Assembly (NCBI GenBank): GCA_025361505.1
Contig: JANYKZ010000039.1
Span: 1 to 32,352 of the forward strand
Direction of reading: 5' to 3'
Length of the DNA: 32,352 nucleotides
Source of the DNA: Coriobacteriia bacterium
GTDB lineage: Bacteria; Actinomycetota; Coriobacteriia; Anaerosomatales; PALSA-660
Positions 1 to 7,362 of the stretch are shown here, piece after piece. The notes under the pieces were generated by a model. That model was not told where the DNA came from. It did no database searches and worked only from the letters and a program-made list of their open reading frames with translations. Within the stretch, counting starts at the first letter, position 1. Every line of letters starts with the position of its first letter. Both the position numbers and the translations under genes were made by a program.

Positions 1-345
1 GTCGAGGCGGGCGACGACTTCGCCCTTGGCGACGTGCGATCCGAGCATGACCGGGACCTCGGTGAGGTAGCCGGAGACGACCGGCATGCGCGACGCCGCA
101 GCGGGGGCGCCCGAAGGCCGCCTCTTGGGTGCCGCGGTGCCCGTTGCCGGGATGCCGACGGTGTAGTCCGGGGTCGGGTAGGTGATCGAAGGCGCGCGGA
201 CCACGTCCTCGTCGACGCGGACGTCGCCGGCGACCGCGATCGTACCCGCCGTCGAGGCCGAAGCGGTCTTCGCGTACAGCGCGAAGCCGAGGGCGGCCGC
301 GACGGCGACGACAGCGAGGGCGGACAGCAGTGACCGGCGGCTCAT
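1..345 (-). CDS. HlyD-type membrane fusion / periplasmic adaptor protein, N-terminal part
   Basis: The open frame starts at ATG 345-343 and runs off the left edge, giving 115 N-terminal residues. A basic start (MSRR) is followed by a hydrophobic signal-anchor at about residues 5-22, then a Pro/Ala-rich linker. The last ~30 visible residues (SGYLTEVPVMLGSHVAKGEV) match the first half of the biotinyl/lipoyl-like hairpin of HlyD/RND/MacA adaptors, with the typical SG-x-V-x-x-V-x-V-x-x-G-x-x-V-x-x-G-x-x-V spacing. Such adaptors link an inner-membrane exporter to the envelope, and the exporter would lie left of the window. The ATG has no good Shine-Dalgarno of its own. It overlaps (ATGA) the stop of a 16-codon ORF that has one, so translation is probably coupled. 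Family assignment is fairly safe; the substrate is unknown. Confidence 0.7.
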   Translation of the reverse strand, partial: MSRRSLLSALAVVAVAAALGFALYAKTASASTAGTIAVAGDVRVDEDVVRAPSITYPTPDYTVGIPATGTAAPKRRPSGAPAAASRMPVVSGYLTEVPVMLGSHVAKGEVVARLD

Positions 346-392
346 GCGGCGAGCCCGTCGGGTCGGGTCGGCTCTGTCTCGTCAGCGTGCAT
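342..392 (-). CDS. 16-codon upstream ORF / leader peptide coupled to the HlyD-like gene
   Basis: ATG at 392-390 is preceded by GGAGG (404-400, spacing 7) and encodes MHADETEPTRPDGLAA. Its TGA (344-342) overlaps the ATG of the HlyD-like gene as ATGA. The following gene lacks its own Shine-Dalgarno, so this short ORF is best read as a translational coupler. A frameshift that splits one original N-terminus is the alternative. Confidence 0.4.
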   Translation of the reverse strand: MHADETEPTRPDGLAA

Positions 393-415
393 CGGCTGGC
401 CTCCGGGGCGTAGCG

Positions 416-431
416 TAGTTATCGCTCACTA
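416..431. promoter_or_regulatory. Imperfect dyad just downstream of the -10, TetR-type operator candidate
   Basis: TAGTTATCGCTCACTA is a 16-bp dyad with 6 of 8 pairs matched (outer arms TAGT/ACTA perfect). It abuts the -10 hexamer of the HlyD promoter and would cover the transcription start. The size and AT-rich outer arms resemble TetR-family operators, which often control efflux operons. No TetR gene is in the window. Confidence 0.4.
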
Positions 432-458
432 ACATACCCGCTCGCGAGCGGGTGTCAA
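431..458 (-). promoter_or_regulatory. Sigma-70-type promoter with a palindromic spacer
   Basis: On the minus strand TTGACA (458-453) is followed by exactly 16 bases and TATGTT (436-431). The spacer is itself a perfect 16-bp palindrome, CCCGCTCGCGAGCGGG. The promoter points at the HlyD-like gene. With the dyad at 416-431 it gives two possible protein-binding sites on one promoter. Confidence 0.6.
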
Positions 459-527
459 CACTGCCGACGCGATGCGTCACGTCAGGGTATGTTCCCACGT
501 GCCCTCGGATCACGAAGGAGGCCGTCC

Positions 528-986
528 GTGCCCGGGTTCGCGGTCCACTTCCGTCTGACGATGCGGTGGGCGATCGAGGAAGGCATGCCCGAGTCCGACG
601 CGGAGTCCGTGGGCCGTGCGAGCGTGCTGGTCGACGACCTGTGGCCGGGCTCGCGGCAGCCGGGGCGCCACTTCAACCCGACGGCCTCGCTCGTCTTCGC
701 GCCCCGGGAGATGCGCCGCGCCGTCGCCCTTGAGAGGGCAGGCGAGCACGAGCAGGCGCTTATACACCTGGGCCGCTCGTTGCATTCGCGCCAGGATGCG
801 ATCGGGCACGGGCGGCTGGGGCTCGCCCACGTGCTGCACAGGGCGGGACTTCTCAGACGTCACCCGGACGACTGGGAGGACATGCCGCCAGTCGTGAAGA
901 CGGACATCGAGCGGGTGACACGGCGCGAGGTGCGTCGTTTCCTCGAGAACGACGGGCCGCCCAGCACGCGCTCCCTGCTCGCCTGA
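528..986 (+). CDS. Putative Zn-dependent phospholipase C / S1-P1 nuclease-fold protein
   Basis: The start chosen is GTG 528, because AAGGAGG lies 6 bases upstream; an upstream in-frame ATG at 489 lacks such a site. The product has 152 residues and no signal peptide or TM segment. Family membership is suggested by the helix LGRSLHSRQDAIGHG (about residues 81-95), which carries an H-x3-D-x3-H pattern (H86, D90, H94) like metal-binding helices of the zinc-dependent phospholipase C family. Another His (H48, GRHFNP) and H7 could complete a site. The protein is much shorter than typical family enzymes (about 250 residues), so it may be a minimal or non-catalytic relative. It stands alone, divergent from the HlyD operon. 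The assignment is tentative and rests on the motif only. Confidence 0.45.
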   Translation: MPGFAVHFRLTMRWAIEEGMPESDAESVGRASVLVDDLWPGSRQPGRHFNPTASLVFAPREMRRAVALERAGEHEQALIHLGRSLHSRQDAIGHGRLGLAHVLHRAGLLRRHPDDWEDMPPVVKTDIERVTRREVRRFLENDGPPSTRSLLA

Positions 987-2486
<1,500 letters not shown>

Positions 2487-2500
2487 CCGACCACTCGTCG

Positions 2501-2506
2501 TACAAT
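2501..2506 (+). promoter_or_regulatory. Possible -10 element (TACAAT) before purD
   Basis: TACAAT lies in the 85-base gap between purA and purD, 65 bases before the purD start. No convincing -35 is seen at 16-18 bases upstream. Confidence 0.25.
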
Positions 2507-2571
2507 GCCTGCGGGGGTCGCGCTCGTGCGCGGCTCGGCGTTCCCGACGTGAGCGAAGGGTTTGAAGCCAT

Positions 2572-3855
2572 ATGCGGATCCTGGTCCTGGGCGGCGGCGG
2601 TCGTGAGCACGCCATCGTCGATGCGCTCCTGCGGTCGCGGCACGCGCCGGAGGTGTTCGTCGCGCCGGGTAACGGCGGGACCGCTTCCATCGCCACCAAC
2701 GTGTCCGACCTGGTGATCGACGATCCGGACGCGGTCGCGACCTACGCGGCCGACAACAACGTCGACCTCGTGGTCATCGGCCCCGAGGGGCCGTTGGTCG
2801 CCGGCGTGGCCGATGCCGTGCTCGCGCGTGGCATCAAGGCTTTCGGGCCTGCCGCCCCCGCCGCGCGCATGGAGGGCAGCAAGGCGTTCGCGAAGGGCGT
2901 CATGCGCCGCCACGGGATCCCCACCGGCGAATCGCGGACCTTCGCCGAGCGCAAGCTCGATCAGGCTACCTACTACCTGCGCAACGTCGACTACCCGATC
3001 GTGGTGAAGGCGGACGGGCTCGCCGCGGGCAAGGGCGTCATCATCGCCAAGACCCAGGAGGAGGCGCAGGCGGCCGTCGCCCTGTGCTTCGACGGCGCGT
3101 TCGGCGAGGCCGGCGAGGTCGTGCTCGTGGAGGAGTTCCTCAAGGGCCCCGAGTGCTCGTTGCTCGCGTTCACGGACGGCGTCACCGTCGTGCCCATGGA
3201 GCCGGCCCGAGACCACAAGCGCGCGTTCGACAACGACGAAGGACCCAACACCGGCGGCATGGGCGTCTATTCGCCCGTGCCCTCGATCGACGAGTACACC
3301 GTGGCCAAGATGACGGCCCTGCTCCAGCGGACGGTCACCGGGCTTTACCAGGAGGGTATCCGCTATCGCGGCGTCATCTACGGCGGCTTCATCCTCACCG
3401 CCTCCGGCCCGAAGGTCCTCGAGTACAACGCCCGCTTCGGCGATCCCGAGACCCAGGTGCTGCTGCCGCGGCTGACGAGCGACCTCGTCGACGTGATGCT
3501 CGCGGTCGTCGACGGCACGCTCGGCGATCTGTCGCTCATGTGGAGCGGCGACTACGCCGTGTCCGTCGTGCTCGCCTCGGGCGGCTACCCCGGTCCATAC
3601 GAGACCGACAAGGTCATCAAGGGCGTCGAGGATGCGAACGCCGTGGAGGGTGTGACGGTCTTCCACGCCGGCACTGCCCTGCGCGCGGACGGAGCGCTCG
3701 TGACCACGGGCGGCAGGGTGCTCGACGTGACCGCGCTCGCCCCGACGCTGCGCGAGGCGCGCCAGCGCGCCTACGAGGCCGTGACCAAGATCTCGTTCGA
3801 CGGGATGTTCTTCCGATCGGACATCGCGGCCAACCCCTTCGGTTCGGAGGCCTAG
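2572..3855 (+). CDS. purD: Phosphoribosylamine-glycine ligase (GARS)
   Basis: PurD joins phosphoribosylamine and glycine with ATP to form GAR, the second step of de novo purine synthesis. The 427-residue protein has the standard monofunctional length and order: N-terminal domain (MRILVLGGGGREHAI, then GNGGTA and VVIGPEGPLVAGVAD), an ATP-grasp domain beginning near residue 100 (GSKAFAKGVMRRHGIPTG, VVKADGLAAGKGV, NTGGMGVYSPVP) with the metal-binding LEYNARFGDPE segment, and a C-terminal PurD domain. Start ATG 2572 agrees with the conserved N-terminus, although the upstream ribosome site is weak. Its TAG stop overlaps the GTG start of the next gene (TAGTG), which indicates tight co-translation with the HemN/HemW-like gene. 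Confidence 0.97.
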   Translation: MRILVLGGGGREHAIVDALLRSRHAPEVFVAPGNGGTASIATNVSDLVIDDPDAVATYAADNNVDLVVIGPEGPLVAGVADAVLARGIKAFGPAAPAARMEGSKAFAKGVMRRHGIPTGESRTFAERKLDQATYYLRNVDYPIVVKADGLAAGKGVIIAKTQEEAQAAVALCFDGAFGEAGEVVLVEEFLKGPECSLLAFTDGVTVVPMEPARDHKRAFDNDEGPNTGGMGVYSPVPSIDEYTVAKMTALLQRTVTGLYQEGIRYRGVIYGGFILTASGPKVLEYNARFGDPETQVLLPRLTSDLVDVMLAVVDGTLGDLSLMWSGDYAVSVVLASGGYPGPYETDKVIKGVEDANAVEGVTVFHAGTALRADGALVTTGGRVLDVTALAPTLREARQRAYEAVTKISFDGMFFRSDIAANPFGSEA

Positions 3856-5240
3856 TGCTCGCTGAACGCTTGCTCACGCCGGTCGTCCGCACGCTCAACT
3901 CGCGCTACCTGGCGCTCGGTCACGCTGACCTCGCGCGGCTGCCCGGACCAATCGCCGGGCGCGAGTACCTCCTCTACGTGCACGTGCCGTTCTGCCAGCA
4001 GCTGTGCCCGTACTGTTCGTTCAACCGCTTCCCCTTCTCGGAGAAGCGGGCGGTGCCGTACTTCGAGAGCCTCCGCGACGAGATGCGCATGGTCGCCGAC
4101 ATGGGCTACGACTTCACGTCCATGTACGTCGGCGGAGGCACGCCGACGATCATGCTGGACGAGCTGTGCCGAACGATCGACCTGGCGCGCGAGCTGTTCT
4201 CCATCACGGAGGTCTCCTCGGAGACCAACCCGAACCACCTGCTGCCGGAGTACGTCGAGGCGCTCGCGCCGCGCGTGCAAAGGCTGAGCGTCGGCGTCCA
4301 GAGCTTCGACGACGGCCTGCTCAGGCAGATGGAACGCTACGACAAGTACGGGTCCGCCTCGGAGATGCTCGCGCGCATCCGGGCGACTGCGGGCTCCTTC
4401 CACTCGATGAACGTCGACATGATCTTCAACTTCCCCTCGCAGACCGAGGCGATGCTGCGGCACGACATCGCCATGCTGCGCGAGTCGACCTGCAATCAGA
4501 CGACCTTCTACCCGCTGATGGCCTCGCCGGTCGTGAACCGGGAACTGGCCCGGACCGTGGGCCCGGTCGACTACCGGCGCGAGGCCGACTTCTACAAGGT
4601 GCTCTCCGCCGAGCTGTCGGACACCTTCGAGAACGGCAGCGCGTGGACGTTCTCGCGCAAGGCCGGCGGGATGATCGACGAGTACATCGTCGACTACGAG
4701 GAGTACGTCGGCATCGGGTCCGGCGCGTTCTCGTACCTGGATGGCACGCTCTACGTGAACACCTTCTCGCTGCGCGAGTACGGCGACCAGCTCGCCGCTG
4801 GACGCATGGGTGTCGCCGGTGCGAAGTCGTTCGGCGCACACGAGCGCATGCGGTACCGGTTCCTGATGGAGCTCTTCGGCCTCAGACTCGACAAGCGGAA
4901 GTTCGAGCGCGACTTCGGTGTGTCGATCGACCGCGGGCTACGCATGGAGACGAGCTACATGCGCGCCGTGGGGGCGTTCGACCAAGACGACGACGAGTAC
5001 ATCACGCTGACACCGCGCGGCCGGTATCTGATGGTCGCGATGATGCGCGAGTTCTTCATCGGCGTGAACAACGTCCGCGACCAGGCGCGCGCGGCCCTCA
5101 AGCCCGACGAGCGGCAGTTGCTGTTCGGCGACGGCGACGGCGAGGGCGAGTCGTGCGAGGCGCTCCACGCCTCCGTGGCACAGGCGGTCGCCGAGACCGA
5201 GGCGTCGGAGGACGCCGTTCTCCCGGGAGGGAAGCGGTGA
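3855..5240 (+). CDS. HemN/HemW-family radical SAM protein
   Basis: Start is GTG 3855, overlapping the purD stop, giving 461 residues. The radical SAM cluster motif is YVHVPFCQQLCPYCSF, with Cys47, Cys51 and Cys54 (CxxxCxxC). It is followed by YVGGGTPT (91-98), SSETNPNHL and LSVGVQSF, the order found in oxygen-independent coproporphyrinogen oxidase and HemW. A HemN_C-type helical region (about residues 325-430) is present. It lacks the GR-x-H segment usually found after the GVQSF motif, and I cannot see the features that separate true coproporphyrinogen dehydrogenase from the heme chaperone HemW, so neither symbol is given. No other heme gene is adjacent. Its place between purD and purE, with overlapping ends on both sides, implies co-expression with purine synthesis, perhaps only for operon reasons. 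Confidence 0.8.
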   Translation: MLAERLLTPVVRTLNSRYLALGHADLARLPGPIAGREYLLYVHVPFCQQLCPYCSFNRFPFSEKRAVPYFESLRDEMRMVADMGYDFTSMYVGGGTPTIMLDELCRTIDLARELFSITEVSSETNPNHLLPEYVEALAPRVQRLSVGVQSFDDGLLRQMERYDKYGSASEMLARIRATAGSFHSMNVDMIFNFPSQTEAMLRHDIAMLRESTCNQTTFYPLMASPVVNRELARTVGPVDYRREADFYKVLSAELSDTFENGSAWTFSRKAGGMIDEYIVDYEEYVGIGSGAFSYLDGTLYVNTFSLREYGDQLAAGRMGVAGAKSFGAHERMRYRFLMELFGLRLDKRKFERDFGVSIDRGLRMETSYMRAVGAFDQDDDEYITLTPRGRYLMVAMMREFFIGVNNVRDQARAALKPDERQLLFGDGDGEGESCEALHASVAQAVAETEASEDAVLPGGKR

Positions 5241-5926
5241 GCGGTCGGACCTGGCAGGAGTGGGTGGCGCTCGTAGTCGCGTTCGTCTTCGGGGGACTGA
5301 TCGTCACGTTCGCGGTCGTCGTCCTCGGGTCGTTCGTGCACCTGCCGGTTCCCGCGATGGGCGTGCTCGCCGTCCTCGCGCTCGCGACGCTTGCATACCC
5401 GGTCTTCCGCACGGCGGCACCGGCCGCGCCGGTCGCACAGGCCCCCGCACGGGAGAGGACCGTCATGAGTGAAGCACCCCTGGTCGGGATCGTGATGGGC
5501 TCGCAGTCCGACATGGCCGTGATGGAGGAGTGCTCGCGCACGCTCGAGAGCATGGGGATCCCCTACGAGGTGCTCGTCGCCTCCGCCCACCGTCAGCCCG
5601 CGAAGGTGCACGAGTGGGCCGCCGGTCTGGCCGGACGCGGAGTGAAGGTCGTCATCGCCGCGGCGGGCAAGGCCGCGCACCTCGGCGGCGTCGTCGCCGC
5701 GTACACCCCGCTGCCCGTGATCGCGGTGCCGATGAAGACGTCGGACCTCGGCGGGCTCGACTCGCTGCTCTCGATGGTGCAGATGCCCTCCGGGGTGCCG
5801 GTCGCGTGCGTGGCGATCAACGGAGCGCGTAATGCGGCCATCCTCGCGGCACAGATCCTGGGCACCTCGATGCCGGAGTACCGCACCGCCGTCGAGCGGC
5901 TGAAGTCCGACATGGCCGGGTCCTGA
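5237..5926 (+). CDS. purE: Two-TM segment fused in frame to 5-(carboxyamino)imidazole ribonucleotide mutase (PurE)
   Basis: One frame without a stop runs from GTG 5237 to TGA 5926 (229 residues). GTG 5237 overlaps the preceding stop (GTGA) and has GGGAGGG five bases upstream. Residues ~9-31 and ~38-57 are strongly hydrophobic TM segments, followed by an Ala/Pro linker. From Met77 the protein is a complete PurE of 154 residues: GSQSDMAVMEE, ASAHRQP, AAAGKAAHLGG and ACVAINGARNAAILAAQIL. PurE makes CAIR in purine synthesis and is normally soluble and octameric. A second Shine-Dalgarno precedes Met77 (ATG 5465), so a soluble form may also be made. No purK is nearby. The PurE identity is certain; translation of the membrane part is inferred from its ribosome site, hydrophobicity and unbroken frame. 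Confidence 0.88.
   Translation: MSGRTWQEWVALVVAFVFGGLIVTFAVVVLGSFVHLPVPAMGVLAVLALATLAYPVFRTAAPAAPVAQAPARERTVMSEAPLVGIVMGSQSDMAVMEECSRTLESMGIPYEVLVASAHRQPAKVHEWAAGLAGRGVKVVIAAAGKAAHLGGVVAAYTPLPVIAVPMKTSDLGGLDSLLSMVQMPSGVPVACVAINGARNAAILAAQILGTSMPEYRTAVERLKSDMAGS
5451..5467 (+). promoter_or_regulatory. Internal ribosome binding site and ATG for soluble PurE
   Basis: GGGAGAGG (5451-5458) sits six bases before ATG 5465, which begins the conserved PurE domain (MSEAPLVGIVMGS). Initiation here would give a 154-residue soluble PurE of normal family length. Confidence 0.5.
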
Positions 5927-5954
5927 CCATCTCGGCCCCGAGGTCGGACAGTTC

Positions 5955-6581
5955 ATGAGGATCCTCGTGCTGGGCGCCTCCGGTCGCACCGGACGCCACG
6001 TGACCGAGCAGGCGCTCGGTCACGGTCACGACGTCGTCGCCCTGGTCCGCGACGCCGCCGCCTTCCGGCTCTGGAACGAGCACCTCACGGTGGTCGAAGG
6101 CGACGTGACGGACCCGGCGGCCGTGCAAAGGGCGCTCGAGGGCTGCGACGCGGTCATCTCGGCGCTGGGGTCGCGCGGCGAGCGTCCCGTCAGCGTCTAC
6201 TCGGATGGCATCGCGAACACGATCCGGGCGATGACCGCCCGCGGCATCCGCCGGCTCGTCGTGGTGAGCGCTTCGGGCGCAGGGGCCGACGCAGCCGGAC
6301 TGTCGCTCGCGGCACGCGCGATGCGCAAGCTGCCCGGCATGCGCGACGTCTACGAGGACATGGAACGGATGGAGGGCGACGTGATGCTCTCCGACCTGGA
6401 CTGGACCATCGTCCGCCCCGCGGGGCTGACCGACGGCCCGCTCACCGGCATCTACCGCGTGGTCGAGGGGAACATGGTTCCCAAGGGGTCCAAGATCTCG
6501 CGCGCCGACGTCGCGGCGCTGCTCCTGAAGTGCGCGCAGGGAGGGCTCTACGCCCACCGCGCGGTGGCTGTGGCGTACTAG
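5955..6581 (+). CDS. NAD(P)-binding Rossmann-fold protein (atypical SDR, NmrA-like)
   Basis: The 208-residue protein starts MRILVLGASGRTGRHV, a GxxGxxG dinucleotide-binding loop at the first strand. It continues with DVTDPAAVQRAL, ISALGSRG and RRLVVVSASGA, the pattern of the NAD(P)H-binding family related to NmrA and BVR-B. The late segment DWTIVRPAGLTDGP is also typical. There is no classical YxxxK pair, so enzymatic activity is uncertain; many relatives act as redox sensors or flavin/biliverdin reductases. ATG 5955 is preceded by GAGGT. It sits 28 bases after purE and probably ends that transcript. Confidence 0.8.
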   Translation: MRILVLGASGRTGRHVTEQALGHGHDVVALVRDAAAFRLWNEHLTVVEGDVTDPAAVQRALEGCDAVISALGSRGERPVSVYSDGIANTIRAMTARGIRRLVVVSASGAGADAAGLSLAARAMRKLPGMRDVYEDMERMEGDVMLSDLDWTIVRPAGLTDGPLTGIYRVVEGNMVPKGSKISRADVAALLLKCAQGGLYAHRAVAVAY

Positions 6582-6591
6582 CCCGCAGGCG

Positions 6592-6597
6592 TAGACT
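6592..6597 (+). promoter_or_regulatory. Possible -10 element (TAGACT) before the ABC exporter
   Basis: TAGACT lies 36 bases before the ATPase start, just after the end of the Rossmann protein. No clear -35 is seen. Confidence 0.22.
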
Positions 6598-6633
6598 GGA
6601 CGCACGGCCGGGGACAACGGGGAGGCTCCACAG

Positions 6634-7362
6634 ATGGCGATCGTTGAGACCAAGGCGCTGCGCAAGGTCTACGGCGAGGGGAACGCTGAGGTCCGCGCGC
6701 TCGACGACGTCGACCTTTCGGTGGAGCCCGGGGAGTTCGTCGCGGTCATGGGGCCGAGCGGCTGCGGGAAGTCCACGCTGCTCAACATGATCGGCGGTCT
6801 GGACCGGCCGACCTCGGGTGGCGTCAGCATCGACGGCACCGACCTGACCGCCCTCACCGACGACAAGCTCACGGAGTTGCGCCGTCGTCGCATCGGGTTC
6901 GTCTTCCAGTTCTTCAACCTGATCCCGGTGCTCGACGCCGTGGAGAACGCCGCGCTGCCGCTCACGCTCGACGGCGACCCGAAGGCGCGGGACAAGGCGC
7001 GGACGTGGCTCGAGAAGGTGGGTCTGGGCGACCGCCTCAAGAACCGTCCGGACCAGTTGTCCGGCGGGCAGCAGCAGCGCGTGACGATCGCCCGGGCGCT
7101 GTCGACCGAGCCGGCCCTGGTGCTCGCCGACGAGCCCACGGGCAACCTCGACTCCAAGTCCGCGACCGAGGTGGCGGGACTGCTGCGCCAGGTCGCCACC
7201 GACTGGGGCCGCTCGGTGCTCATGGTCACGCACGACCCGAGGATCGCCGCCTACGCGGGGCGCCTCGTGCTCATGAAGGACAGTCGCATCGTCGACGACG
7301 TCAAGCTCGACGGGCACCCGGATGCCGCGCGTGAAGCGATGGAGCGGGCCGGACTGCTGTGA
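6634..7362 (+). CDS. ABC transporter ATP-binding protein, LolD/MacB type
   Basis: The 242-residue nucleotide-binding subunit shows Walker A GPSGCGKST (about residues 47-55), the Q-loop FVFQFFNLIP, signature LSGGQQQR, Walker B LVLADEPTGNLDS and the H-loop VTHDP. The FVFQFFNLIPVLDAVEN and PTGNLDS motifs mark the LolD/FtsE/MacB subfamily that partners FtsX-like permeases. A strong GGGGAGG precedes the ATG. The stop overlaps the permease start (GTGA), so the two proteins form one transporter. These systems usually move lipoproteins, peptides or drugs, or transmit force across the membrane; the substrate cannot be told here. Confidence 0.93.
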   Translation: MAIVETKALRKVYGEGNAEVRALDDVDLSVEPGEFVAVMGPSGCGKSTLLNMIGGLDRPTSGGVSIDGTDLTALTDDKLTELRRRRIGFVFQFFNLIPVLDAVENAALPLTLDGDPKARDKARTWLEKVGLGDRLKNRPDQLSGGQQQRVTIARALSTEPALVLADEPTGNLDSKSATEVAGLLRQVATDWGRSVLMVTHDPRIAAYAGRLVLMKDSRIVDDVKLDGHPDAAREAMERAGLL

